Source: an uncultured Spirochaetaceae bacterium (GTDB taxonomy: Bacteria; Spirochaetota; Spirochaetia; Sphaerochaetales; Sphaerochaetaceae). Taken from it: 35,902 nt of DNA. A program made the translations under genes and the position numbers. Positions 7,894 to 16,746 of the stretch are shown one piece after another; positions within the stretch are counted from its first letter, which is position 1; every line of letters starts with the position of its first letter. The notes under the pieces were generated by a model. The model was not told where the DNA came from. It was given only the letters and a program-made list of their open reading frames with translations, and searched no databases. The stretch lies in contig OMYY01000035.1 of assembly GCA_900315435.1 (NCBI GenBank), forward strand, positions 1-35,902. Reading direction: 5' to 3'.

Positions 7894-8444
7894 ATATGAT
7901 AACCTCTTACGTGCAAGCAAAAAACAACTGACAAAAATACACTTCGGGAAGCACTCTCAAGTGTCCGATTCACCCAAATCACCTAATGACGTTATTGGTT
8001 GTCTTGCGGTGGAGGTTCGTGGATGTTACCACGACTAAACCAAATAGGGGACTTCTTGTCGGTAACCCCAATATAGGCAAAGAGGGAGCGGAAACAGCAT
8101 GCGTGCCGCTCGCTCCAGAGAATGAATTTCCTTGCCCTCATAGTGGGATATACCTCTTCAGTTGTTCATATAATAACACCAATTCCCGTTATTGTAAAGT
8201 ATTATCCATGTCCAGGAAGCCTAGGCACCCTGACTCTATTCCCTGAAACACGCCCAAGACAACCATTTTCAAAGGCGAAAACCACCCTGTACGAAGAAGT
8301 GCGATGGCGCTGAAAATCTTTTGAACCATCGTTTGTCGGCCGTCAGAACGAGACAGACCCACTACCCAGACTGTTGGAGAAGAGAGGACCAGAATCTGCA
8401 ATCGACGGCTATGGAGCCACACCAAGAACGGAGACAATCCTGGT
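7894..8444. other. 551-base intergenic stretch without a recognised gene
   Basis: AT-richer than its neighbours. It holds two small dyads, TCGTGG-ATGTTA-CCACGA (about 8010-8029) and GAGCGG...CCGCTC (about 8086-8113), neither followed by a T-run. The ORFs here are short and lack ribosome sites. The composition and the adjoining damaged gene suggest decayed sequence, but no parent gene was recognised. Confidence 0.4.
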
Positions 8445-10031
8445 TCAGTCCAGCACCTCTTCCTTCCAGTCCTGAACGGTGTGCCCCGTGGAGCTGAAGG
8501 CGATGCCAAGCAGGTGGATCGTCTTCCCCCGCTCCAGGCGGAACTTGTCGGCATAGTGTTTGTCCTTGATCTGCCTCAATGCTGCCTCGGCACTCTTGTC
8601 CGCCTTGAACTCCATCACGTATACATGCTCCCCCGCATCCACCGACAGGTCGATCCGCCCCTCGCTCGTCTGGTCCTCCGCCACGACCTTCACCGCCTTC
8701 CCGCACAGCAGCATCACCACGTCCACCACCTGCGCGAAGTCCGGCTCCTTCTTCCCCGCTCGGTACGGCACCGACGCGAAGATTGCCGTCAGCGTCTGCA
8801 TGTACCCCTGCGTGTCCCCCTTCCTCAGGGCAACCACCAGGTTCCGGATCACTACCCCGGATTCCCTCGAGCACCACCGGGTCAGAAGGTTCCGGTAGTA
8901 GGCCTCCCGCACTTCCTTGTTCGGAAAGCGAAGGTAGTACACCCCAAGCTCTTCGTCGTAGCCGCCCATGGTCAGGTACCCCGTCTGCAACAGGAACGCC
9001 TGCACCTCGTCCATATCCCCTTCGGCCTGGCTCAGCTCCGCCACGTCGAACGAGCTGAGCGCGTCGGCGCCCATGCCCTCCTTCAGGTCCTCTGTCACGT
9101 CAAGGTCAACCGACTGCGCCATGTCCATCACCAGCTTCGAGCTGCCTGTCTCGATCCAGTAGTCGTTGAAATCCTGCCCGCGGCCATTCGAGAAGAACAG
9201 GCCCACCGACACCGGGTTGTACACCGTCTCGCATCCCGGCGCGAACCGGTAGCCGTCGTACATCTCCCTCACCTTCGCAAGGTACGCCTCGCGGCCCATC
9301 CCCGTGTCCTTAATCCCCTGTTCGATATAGCCGGCGAAGTTCTCTTCCAGCTCTTTCTGGGTATACCCCAGCATCGTCGCGTACGCAGGCACCAGGCTCA
9401 GGTCGTTCAGGTTGCCCGGAGAACACCCCCATCTTCGCGTACTTCGTCACTCCCGTCATGAACACGAAACGGAGCAACCCCCCTTCGCCTTGATCACCTG
9501 GTAGAAGCCCCTCAGCGTGTCCCGCAGTTCCCCAACGTTCTCCGCCAGCGCGTTGTCCGACACCACCTTGTCGTACTCGTCGACCAGCACCACGACCTTG
9601 TCTTTCTTGGAAAGCAGCAGGATGAGCTTTGCGAACAGATCGTCGCTCGTCTTGGCCATGTCCAGCGGCCCGACCCCATACGAGTCGGCAACCTCCTCAA
9701 GCCGGTCCTTCAGCCACCCGTCAAGCGCATCTGCCGTCTTTTTCCAGCAGTTCGTGAAATCGATGTGGATGATAGGGTAGGTCTTCCAGTCGTAGTCCAG
9801 AGAATCGATGGCTAGACCCTTGAACAGTTCACGCTTTCCTTGGAAGATCGCTTCCAAGGTGGAGACGGTCAGCGTCTTTCCGAAACGGCGGGGACGGGAG
9901 AGGAAATACATGTCAGCCCCTGTCACGAGGCGATACAGGTACGCGGTCTTGTCCACGTACAGGTATCCTTCCTTCCTGACCATCTCGAAGGAACTGTACG
10001 ACGTCGTGATCTTCTGTTCGGTACCCTGCAT
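8445..10031 (-). pseudogene. AAA-ATPase / PD-(D/E)XK (DUF1703) protein gene broken by two indels
   Basis: The two halves together make about 529 codons, the full length of the AAA-ATPase_like plus DUF1703 family (PF09820/PF08011), which is common in multicopy in gut bacteria and of unsettled function. The N-terminal half (10031-9456) has the family Walker A variant RPRRFGKT and Walker B VVVLVDEYDK. The C-terminal half (from 9392 on) ends with the nuclease-like DAGEHVYVMEFK motif. Between them, TGA at 9456 interrupts the frame. The missing piece LLRFVFMTGVTKYAKMGVFSG is readable one frame over. A run of six Gs (9478-9483 on the opposite strand as Cs) should hold seven, and the family's SGLNNLND near 9415-9425 has lost about five bases. 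The outer halves are in the same frame. Confidence 0.85.
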
Positions 10032-10134
10032 GCCTCAAGCATACCACAGCAAAGCGCGAATAGCAAAAGAGCGACACGAAAGCCGCCTAAAGGATGCCCG
10101 ACACCCGGTTTTGCCACATTTCAGGCAAGCGAGA

Positions 10135-10165
10135 AGCACCCCGCGTGAACACACGCAGGGGTGCT
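10135..10165 (-). terminator. intrinsic terminator of the ten-gene carbohydrate operon
   Basis: Perfect AGCACCCC/GGGGTGCT outer stem extended by GCGTG/CACGC with one bulged base and an AACA loop. On the minus strand it is followed by TTCTCGCTT, a weak U-rich tail. It lies 14 bases after the dehydrogenase stop at 10179. Confidence 0.72.
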
Positions 10166-10178
10166 GGATGAGAATTCC

Positions 10179-11648
10179 TTACGCTTGTTGGAGGAAAGAA
10201 CGCAGAGCGCCCGCTATCCCCTTCTGCTCGATCGATGCGAGATCTCGGTCAAAATCGGCGCAGAGCGTTTTCATCTGCTCTCCGTTCAAACGGGAGACTC
10301 CGGCTCCGGACAGGAAAGCCTTCGCGTCATGGCAGGTGGCGGTCAGCTCATCACGTTTCGGGTCATCAATCGGAAGCGCGTTTCCCTCCTCGTCCTTGCC
10401 TTGGCAGAAACGGGCCCATCCAGCCAAGGCAAACACCATGGCATCGTGCTTCCTGCCGGAGAGGACCGCCTCTTCCAACGGCTTGATGATCGCGTTGGAG
10501 ATCTTCTTCGAGCCATCGCTGGCCAAGCGCAGGATCTTGTCGGCGATATACTTGTTGGAGAAACGGGAGAGGAGCTTGTCCTTGTAGGAGACCAGATCGA
10601 TGCCGGGAACCGGGGGCAAGGTCTGGGTAATCTCCTCCATATAGACGTCACGGATGAAACGGTGGATCAAAGGGTTGGTAGCCGCCTCGTCCACGTCGCG
10701 GATCCCCATCAGATAGGCCGGATAGGAAAGGGCGGAATGGCTGCCGTTGAGCAGTCTGATTTTCATCAGCTCATACGGCTCCACATCCTCTACCACCATC
10801 GCACCCGCCTTGCCATAATCGGGAATCTCGGTAGTCCGCTTGCCCTCGATGACCCACTGCAGGAATTCCTCGCAGTGTACCGGGCACTCGTCGCGGTAGC
10901 CACCCTTCTTCTCGATTGTCAGCTTATCCTCCTCGGTGGTTCCCGGAGTAATCCGGTCGACCATCGTACAGGGGAAGGCGACATGCTTCTCGACCCAAGG
11001 AAGGATCTGAGGGTACTTCTTCTCGCAGAACTGACGGACACAGCTCCAAAGCACCTTTCCGTTCGTCGGGATGTTGTCGCAGCTCATGATGGTCACAGGA
11101 GCGCCGATGGCCGCTCTCCTGGCCAATGCTTTGGAAAGGTAACCGACTGCGGTACGCGGGAAAGGATTCTTGTCCTCCACGTCGCTCCGGACGTCCGGAT
11201 TGTCCCAGTCCAGGGAATGGGTGTCGTCAAGATAGCAGTAGCCCTTCTCGGTGATGGTGAGGGTAATCAGCCGCACCGAAGGATCGGAGAGCTTGTCCAG
11301 CACGGTCTGAGGCTCCCATGAGGCATTGGCATAACCGATGATCGGGCCGTTGACCCGGATGCTCGAGCTACCGTCGCTGTCCCAGGAAAGAACCGAATAC
11401 AGGTAATCCTGTTTCTGCAAGTTGGCGATGAACTCCTCGCGGGCGGGGGGAATGTCCACCTCGAAGACGCCCCAATCCTTCACATCCCCTTGATTCAGCA
11501 GGGTATCGAGATAGGTAAGGTAATGGGCCCTGTGGAAGTGTCCAAGCCCGATATGGACCTGGCGCAAGGCAAGACGTGAGCGGTCATAGCTCGGAACCGA
11601 CGCGATGATCCCCTTCAAGGAAGCAACTGTCTTTTGCGAAAGCATCAT
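10179..11648 (-). CDS. mannitol/fructuronate-type polyol dehydrogenase
   Basis: 489 residues, the usual length of the long-chain mannitol dehydrogenase/UxuB family (PF01232 plus PF08125). Visible motifs are HIGLGHFHRAH (32-42) of the nucleotide-binding fold, TITEKGY (131-137), MSCDNIPTNG (188-197), FPCTMVDRITP (225-235) and the catalytic KIRLLNGSHSAL (Lys296, Asn301, His304). It oxidises a polyol or reduces a keto sugar or ketouronate with NAD(H). Similarity to UxuB is close in the motifs, but substrate cannot be told apart within the family. Start at 11648 follows AGGAGG at ten bases; a second ATG follows directly. It is the last gene of the operon. Confidence 0.88.
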   Translation of the reverse strand: MMLSQKTVASLKGIIASVPSYDRSRLALRQVHIGLGHFHRAHYLTYLDTLLNQGDVKDWGVFEVDIPPAREEFIANLQKQDYLYSVLSWDSDGSSSIRVNGPIIGYANASWEPQTVLDKLSDPSVRLITLTITEKGYCYLDDTHSLDWDNPDVRSDVEDKNPFPRTAVGYLSKALARRAAIGAPVTIMSCDNIPTNGKVLWSCVRQFCEKKYPQILPWVEKHVAFPCTMVDRITPGTTEEDKLTIEKKGGYRDECPVHCEEFLQWVIEGKRTTEIPDYGKAGAMVVEDVEPYELMKIRLLNGSHSALSYPAYLMGIRDVDEAATNPLIHRFIRDVYMEEITQTLPPVPGIDLVSYKDKLLSRFSNKYIADKILRLASDGSKKISNAIIKPLEEAVLSGRKHDAMVFALAGWARFCQGKDEEGNALPIDDPKRDELTATCHDAKAFLSGAGVSRLNGEQMKTLCADFDRDLASIEQKGIAGALRSFLQQA

Positions 11649-11695
11649 GGAAATACAACCTCCTCTGACAAGCCGGAACAAACATGCGCCGGCAA

Positions 11696-12025
11696 TCATT
11701 CCTTCAGCGCAATCGCGGTGGTCACCTCCACCGGCGACGCCTTCTCGGTCGTCAATACCAAACGCAACCATCCGCCGAACTCGCGCACACGGACAAAGAA
11801 ATCCCCTGGCTCCTTCATCAAAGGAAACTCGGTCCCCTCGTCGGCCCAGGCGATGCCGTCGACCGACATCTGCACCTTTCCATGGAGCGCCTGGTCCGGC
11901 CCGATCTTCTGGAGCTTTACCCAGACCTGGGCCTCGCTTGCCCAACCGCACTCGTAGGGTTCAGAGGCAAGCGTCCCCCCGAATTCCTTCATCCGATCAA
12001 GCACTACCGTATAGAATTGCCTCAT
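11696..12025 (-). CDS. uncharacterised 109-residue protein of the carbohydrate operon
   Basis: Begins MRQFYTVVLDRMKEFGGTL and is rich in short beta-like segments (QVWVKLQKI, KVQMSVDGIAW, DFFVRVREFGGWLRLVLTT). The -SVDGIAWAD-/-GGWLRLVL- pattern resembles a small beta-sandwich. No family name is recalled. The start at 12025 uses GGAGG eight bases upstream, which lies inside the end of the preceding gene, so the two are translationally coupled. No signal peptide. Cytoplasmic partner or structural accessory of the neighbouring DUF6772-like protein is a guess from coupling only. Confidence 0.72.
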   Translation of the reverse strand: MRQFYTVVLDRMKEFGGTLASEPYECGWASEAQVWVKLQKIGPDQALHGKVQMSVDGIAWADEGTEFPLMKEPGDFFVRVREFGGWLRLVLTTEKASPVEVTTAIALKE

Positions 12026-12028
12026 CGC

Positions 12029-12964
12029 TTAATCCTCCCAATCCATAGAATTGACCATAGAATCAACGGAAAGAAAGACACGTCGGTTGGTGTCACTCTC
12101 AATAAAGACCACAGGGTTCAGCAAGTTGTCGATCCTCGGGAACCGGGGATTTGTCGTCGCCGCAATACCCCTGAGGTCCCACCTCCTGTTCATCGAGCAA
12201 AGCTCGACGTACTCCTTCTTGCGCATGTCGACAGTCAGAGCGAAATACTGCCAGTTGATCTTGTCCGGCGTCTCGTTGTAGCACATCTTCTGGGTGCTGT
12301 CCGGCACATCCCAGTAGCCATCACTGCCCCCCTGCTCGTCACGATTGCCCAACCACTGGGTATCGACACCGCGGAGCAAGGTCACCTGCTCGTCCTTGTC
12401 GCCCGGCGCACTCACCCCCTCGTACCCCCATGGCTTGGTACTTGCCGGGTCGGCGCGGAAAATCTGCCAGTGCTGCCGCATCTTCCCGTTGGCGCAGTTG
12501 ATGTACCGGGCACCGTAGTAGGTGCGGTTGGTCTCGTTCTGGCTGTCCCAGAAGAATCCGAAGGCGCGGATTGCGTTTTCGCCGATACCGGGACGGTCCT
12601 GCTCGGCGGTGATGGCATACCACATCTCGCACTTTAAAAGACCCTCGTGGCGATGGGTGATGCGCTTGATCGCCATACCCATGGAGCCAGCTACCGGACG
12701 CTCCTGCGCCGGAGCGGCGATCGGGCGGCTTGCCACCTTCATCGAATAGGTGCCATGTAACGAACCATGGGTGCCGGCATACGTGTAGGTCGACGAAGAA
12801 AGCATCGGAGGCCCCCACTCCGTCCATCCCTTCATCTGCGGATAGTAGGCAAAAGCGTCCTGCCTGAAATTCGGATTCAATGCAATCCAGCCATTGTAGC
12901 CCGTGTCGAAATCATCCGCGAACAGCACATGTCTGAGCGGCTCGTAATCAGTAAGATCCATCAT
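12029..12964 (-). CDS. uncharacterised beta-rich protein, possibly DUF6772
   Basis: 311 residues beginning MMDLTDYEPLRHVLFADDFDTGYNGW. The opening VLFADDFDTGYNGW and later aromatic-rich segments (TYTYAGTHGSLHGTYSMKVAS, GFFWDSQNETNRTYYGARYIN, INWQYFALTVDMRKKEYVEL) look like a concanavalin-like beta-sandwich. I believe this matches the family named DUF6772, found in sugar-utilisation clusters, but this is from memory and unsure. No signal peptide is present, odd for a lectin-like fold, so it should work in the cytoplasm. The ATG at 12964 overlaps the HAD gene stop and follows GGGAGG at seven bases. Confidence 0.75.
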   Translation of the reverse strand: MMDLTDYEPLRHVLFADDFDTGYNGWIALNPNFRQDAFAYYPQMKGWTEWGPPMLSSSTYTYAGTHGSLHGTYSMKVASRPIAAPAQERPVAGSMGMAIKRITHRHEGLLKCEMWYAITAEQDRPGIGENAIRAFGFFWDSQNETNRTYYGARYINCANGKMRQHWQIFRADPASTKPWGYEGVSAPGDKDEQVTLLRGVDTQWLGNRDEQGGSDGYWDVPDSTQKMCYNETPDKINWQYFALTVDMRKKEYVELCSMNRRWDLRGIAATTNPRFPRIDNLLNPVVFIESDTNRRVFLSVDSMVNSMDWED

Positions 12965-13575
12965 CTGCAATCCTCCCAAACCCCCAGAGCGTCTAGCCGC
13001 TTCCGTAGGGCGTCAGTGTCAGTAAAGCGGAAAGCTTCGAGTCCCACCGCACGGGCAGCCTCGACGTTCTTTTCCAAATCATCGGTGAAAAAAGCCTCTT
13101 CCGGAGGATATCCCTCCTTTCGAAGTATCTCCTGATAGAAAGCGGCATCCGGCTTGGCAAGGTGCATTTCGCAGGAGATATAGGCTTTGTCAAAGACGTC
13201 GTAGCGATGGTTGGCGCGGTTGACCTCCAGGAAACTGGGAATCAGGTTGCTGCCTGCGACCACGCGCTTTCCCGCACCCCGCAGGTCGCGGATCACCTCG
13301 GAGACGCCGGGGATGTAGGCAGTCTTGTAAAAACGGCCGACAAGTCCATCCCTCCAAGGAATCGGACTGCCAAACTCGATGGAGATTTCGTCCCAGAATG
13401 CCTTTTCGGTGATGGCACCACGGGAAAAGGCTTCGACGGCCTCGTTCGAGCGCGGTCCGAAAGAGCGGATGCTTCGCACCCCATCATGCCCAAGCGAGGC
13501 AAAGAACTCCTCCCAGACCTTCTCTGAAAACAGGACTCCGCCGCAATCGAAGATGAAAAGAGAAGGAGTCTTCAT
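12961..13575 (-). CDS. HAD-superfamily phosphatase, YihX-like
   Basis: 204 residues, Rossmann-type HAD hydrolase with a small helical cap. Motif I is FDCGGVL with nucleophile Asp10; the second position usually held by Asp is Gly12, as in the YihX glucose-1-phosphatase type (FDLGNV). Motif II is VVAGSN near 105, motif III the Lys of LAKPDAAFYQ near 142, motif IV FFTDDLEKN near 165. Probably dephosphorylates a sugar phosphate of the pathway encoded by this operon. Start overlaps the preceding stop as ATGA. Confidence 0.85.
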   Translation of the reverse strand: MKTPSLFIFDCGGVLFSEKVWEEFFASLGHDGVRSIRSFGPRSNEAVEAFSRGAITEKAFWDEISIEFGSPIPWRDGLVGRFYKTAYIPGVSEVIRDLRGAGKRVVAGSNLIPSFLEVNRANHRYDVFDKAYISCEMHLAKPDAAFYQEILRKEGYPPEEAFFTDDLEKNVEAARAVGLEAFRFTDTDALRKRLDALGVWEDCR

Positions 13576-14318
13576 ACCGCCTCCTCCGGCGCCACCAGCC
13601 GATAAACGGCGCTACGGCCGTGACGGAGGTTCAAGCCGGTGATCAGTTGATTTCCCTCACCCCGGTACAGCCCCTCGGACTCCCCAAATCCGGAGAAGCA
13701 GACGTCGTCCACCACTTTCCCGGAGTGCAAGTCGTAGTCGATGAAGCGGGTGGTCGCCGAATCCCCGCCATCATTGGAGGTGATGAAGAGGTCATCCCCG
13801 CGGACGGCGCATCCCTGCACGAACCTGTGGTGTTGCGGCAAGGTGAAGAGCGGCTTGACCTCGCCTTTTTCGAAATCGAATCGAGCGACAGTCATTTCCG
13901 TACGTTGGTCCAAAGCAATCGCCTGAACCAGGACGAGCAACAAGGTTCCCTCCTTGCTCCAAGCACAACTGGCAGTCCGGAACCCGGGAGTATGCAAGAG
14001 CCAGCGTTGCGTGACCGAATTCGATGACCGGTCGAAACGGCACAAGGACGGCGATTCCCGCCCGGTATCCACTTGGATGAAATATGATCCATCAAGTTCC
14101 GTGTCATTGGCGTGATAGAGGTCGCCACGCACGACGTCCTCGGAAACTAGTTCTCCATTGCGGTACCGCTGTACGATCGAATCGTGATAGAAGGCATAGA
14201 GGATGCCTCCATAGAGGGCGACGCTCTGAATGGATGTCCCCCTCTGGTTGGGTTGCAACCCGAACAGCGGGACAAGCGACCAAGTGCCTTTCTGTCCTTC
14301 TGCATGGAATGTGTTCAT
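13572..14318 (-). CDS. uncharacterised beta-propeller-like protein
   Basis: 248 residues with repeated short beta-rich blocks ending in Asp-containing turns (GGILYAFYHDS, GSYFIQVDTGRES, GTLLLVLVQAIALDQ, GDDLFITSNDGGDS, HSGKVVDDVCFS), the look of a propeller. No signal peptide and no known catalytic motif. GGAGG lies eight bases before the ATG, and the ATG overlaps the lacI stop (ATGA). Not recognised as a named family; it could bind a sugar or act as a lyase/isomerase scaffold, but nothing visible decides. Confidence 0.68.
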   Translation of the reverse strand: MNTFHAEGQKGTWSLVPLFGLQPNQRGTSIQSVALYGGILYAFYHDSIVQRYRNGELVSEDVVRGDLYHANDTELDGSYFIQVDTGRESPSLCRFDRSSNSVTQRWLLHTPGFRTASCAWSKEGTLLLVLVQAIALDQRTEMTVARFDFEKGEVKPLFTLPQHHRFVQGCAVRGDDLFITSNDGGDSATTRFIDYDLHSGKVVDDVCFSGFGESEGLYRGEGNQLITGLNLRHGRSAVYRLVAPEEAV

Positions 14319-15352
14319 CTGACTGTCCTCCGGTCCTTCACGCTCTCCCTGGGAACAATCCCAATGGGGACGCTGATTACCGTTTTCTCCCCGTGGCTCT
14401 TCTTCTCAGAGACCATGCGCAGCATCATGTCGGCCGCCAATCTTCCGGAAAGCTCACGATTCAGGTTCACGGCCGTCAACGCCGGCGAAGCATAGCTGCA
14501 GAGGAAGGAATCGTCAAAGGAAAGCACCGAAACGTCGTCAGGCACGGAGATGTGCCGCTCATAGAAGAAGCGCAGCGCACCCAGACCCATGATATCGTTG
14601 GCCATCACCGCGTCGAAGGGTCCGTTGGAATCCCAGACGGACTTTACCGCGGCGCGTCCCCCCTCGCCCGAGTTGCTTTGTGGAGACACCAACGTGACCG
14701 TTCCCTCGAGAAGTCCCTGGTGTTCGCAGAACTCGGCGACCGCCTTCTTACGGATTTCCGCCGTGCCGTATCCGGCCGGGGAATTGAGGCAGAGAATCCG
14801 CTTGTGTCCCTTGCCGAGAAGATATCTCAGACCAAGCACGGAACCGGCCCCATAGTCGGTGAAGACGTTGTTTTCTTGTTCCATTTGCTGTCCGACCACC
14901 ACGACAGGCAACCCCAGCCGCCCGGCGGCACTGATGAGCGAGTCCATCTGGGCAGTGCCGATGAGAAAGACGCCATCGACACACCTTCGGCGTAGAATCC
15001 ACGGCTTTTCCTCGCTCGGCGACCAGTAGGCGGAAAGCAAACCGTAGTTCGTGTCGACCAATCCTGCAAGGATGCCGTCCGTGGCATCGCGTGCGAAGGT
15101 GTTGGCCTCATGACCAAAATCATAGGTCGAGATATGGGGAATGACGGTACACTCGATCACGCCGAGATTGTAGGTCCGGCTCTTGATCAAGCCACGGGCG
15201 GTGGTGTTCGGAACATAGCCGATCCGTTCCATCGCATCGAGTACCGCCTTGCGCTTCGACTCGCTGATATGAGGACTGTTGTTCAGCACGAGGGAAACGG
15301 TACTCTTGGAAACATTCGCCTCATGCGCGACATCAATAATTGTCTTCGCCAT
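14315..15352 (-). CDS. LacI/GalR-family transcriptional regulator
   Basis: 345 residues with an N-terminal LacI helix-turn-helix (TIIDVAHEANVSKSTVSLVLNNS, about residues 4-26), a hinge helix with NTTARGLIKSRT and a periplasmic-binding-protein-like effector domain ending in the usual NREL-GRLAADMML segment. Dimers of this family bind palindromes centred on CpG. Three TGGAACGTTCCA palindromes with that symmetry lie at the two importer operons in this window, and this is the only LacI-type gene here, so it is the likely regulator of both (inference). It is the fifth gene of the operon it would control, giving autoregulation. AAGGAG lies eight bases before ATG. Confidence 0.92.
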   Translation of the reverse strand: MAKTIIDVAHEANVSKSTVSLVLNNSPHISESKRKAVLDAMERIGYVPNTTARGLIKSRTYNLGVIECTVIPHISTYDFGHEANTFARDATDGILAGLVDTNYGLLSAYWSPSEEKPWILRRRCVDGVFLIGTAQMDSLISAAGRLGLPVVVVGQQMEQENNVFTDYGAGSVLGLRYLLGKGHKRILCLNSPAGYGTAEIRKKAVAEFCEHQGLLEGTVTLVSPQSNSGEGGRAAVKSVWDSNGPFDAVMANDIMGLGALRFFYERHISVPDDVSVLSFDDSFLCSYASPALTAVNLNRELSGRLAADMMLRMVSEKKSHGEKTVISVPIGIVPRESVKDRRTVR

Positions 15353-15364
15353 CCTGTTCGCTCC

Positions 15365-16678
15365 TTAGTCGAGTACTGCTCCCATCCGCTTGAGTTCTTT
15401 CACAAGACGGCCGGTATCGATCTTCTGGACCGGCTGCTTTTCGTCCAGACTTTGGGCGGCGGCGACTCCGACGGCCTGACCCATCCCCATGCAACTGGAC
15501 TGCACCCGCAGGGACGCGAAGGCAGTCCGGTCTGCCGAGACCGTCCGTCCCGCCACCAGCAGGTTCGGGAAATCTGCCGGAACCAAGGCCCGATAGGGCA
15601 CATAGGCCGCCTGCTTGATGAAGGTACAGGACTGCCGCGCACCATCAGTCGTGTGGATATCAACCGGATGGGCACAGCGCGAAACACTGTCCGGATACTT
15701 GACGCCCGCCAGGTATTCCTCGCCGGTTATCGTGTGGAGTCCGACGATATTCCTGCTTTGTCGATGGCCTGCCTGGACCGCGGTGGCGGCGACATAGCTG
15801 TGGCGGAATTCCTTGAACTGTTTCCTCAGCAGGTCGGCGAACAAGAAAATCTCCTCGCGCATCCTATCCTGGGCATCGGTGAAGGCACGATTATCGCACT
15901 CGTCCACCTCTGCACGGGTCATGTTGACCATCACCGAACCCTCGTGGGTCGTGGTGCAGAACCATGGACCGCCGAAGAGGGGCAGCTTCATCGTCCTGGA
16001 AAGCTCCAACAACCTCTCGCGCACAGGAAGGCAGTGGCAGTTCACCCCCTGCAGGTGATGGTGCATCGCCTTTTTCACCAGGTGGGACTTGGTGTCGACC
16101 CCATTGAGCATGAAACAGTAGGAAGCTGGCTGGAGCGGATAGCGCTTCGTCCACTCCTGCATCGGCACTCCCACCGCGGCTGCGATATCGGCGTCCCCAG
16201 TGGCGTCGATAAAGCACGTTCCCCCCACAGCCTCGAGGCCGTTCTTGTTGGCAAAGACTACCGCCTTGATGGTACGCTCCTCGCTCACCACCTGGGTAAC
16301 ATAGGAGTTCATGTACAGGGCGATTCCTTCTTCCCGGACCATACGTTGCATGCAGAGCTTGTAGCGTTCCGGATCGAAGGCAACATTATGCAGAGGCTGC
16401 TCGATGCAGGCGCCACCCATGCGCTCCAACCGCTGGACGAACTCCCACGGGATACCTCCCGTGGTGGGCTGCCCGTTATAGCTGAATACGGAGAGAGGCA
16501 ACACGTAGGCCGCAGTGGCCATGCCGCCAAAGAACCCGTACCGTTCCACCAAGGCAACCTTGGCTCCATGACGGGCCGCTGCGATGGCTGCCATGCACCC
16601 GGCAGGGCCACCACCGGCAACGACAACATCATACTCCCCGACAACAGGAACCGTTGCCGACATTGCTATGTGCTTCAT
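15365..16678 (-). CDS. FAD-dependent oxidoreductase (FAD_oxidored family)
   Basis: 437 residues. Dinucleotide-binding motif YDVVVAGGGPAGCMAAIAAA from about residue 16, the FFGGMAT flavin-contact motif near 50, DATGDADIA near 175 and a C-terminal LLVAGRTVSADRTAFASLRVQ segment, all typical of PF12831-type oxidoreductases. These oxidise an unknown small molecule, often in sugar or polyol clusters. Here it sits between the importer genes and the regulator, and a pathway starting with oxidation of an imported sugar, then NAD-dependent reduction or oxidation by the 10179 dehydrogenase, is plausible but unproven. Start at 16678 uses GAGAGGG at eight bases. Confidence 0.85.
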   Translation of the reverse strand: MKHIAMSATVPVVGEYDVVVAGGGPAGCMAAIAAARHGAKVALVERYGFFGGMATAAYVLPLSVFSYNGQPTTGGIPWEFVQRLERMGGACIEQPLHNVAFDPERYKLCMQRMVREEGIALYMNSYVTQVVSEERTIKAVVFANKNGLEAVGGTCFIDATGDADIAAAVGVPMQEWTKRYPLQPASYCFMLNGVDTKSHLVKKAMHHHLQGVNCHCLPVRERLLELSRTMKLPLFGGPWFCTTTHEGSVMVNMTRAEVDECDNRAFTDAQDRMREEIFLFADLLRKQFKEFRHSYVAATAVQAGHRQSRNIVGLHTITGEEYLAGVKYPDSVSRCAHPVDIHTTDGARQSCTFIKQAAYVPYRALVPADFPNLLVAGRTVSADRTAFASLRVQSSCMGMGQAVGVAAAQSLDEKQPVQKIDTGRLVKELKRMGAVLD

Positions 16679-16746
16679 CTTCCATACCCTCTCACATACA
16701 TATACGCTGTCATTTCCTTTGGGAAAAACACAGCTTCAGGGAAAAA

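Noticed and set aside
8061-8082. GNPNIGK peptide resembling the FeoB G1 motif
   Set aside because: The ORF is 86 codons, has no other GTPase motif and no ribosome site; a chance match.
8481-9461. 326-codon open frame on the plus strand
   Set aside because: Antisense shadow of the AAA/PD-(D/E)XK gene; composition (His/Arg/Val-rich) is typical of a reverse frame.
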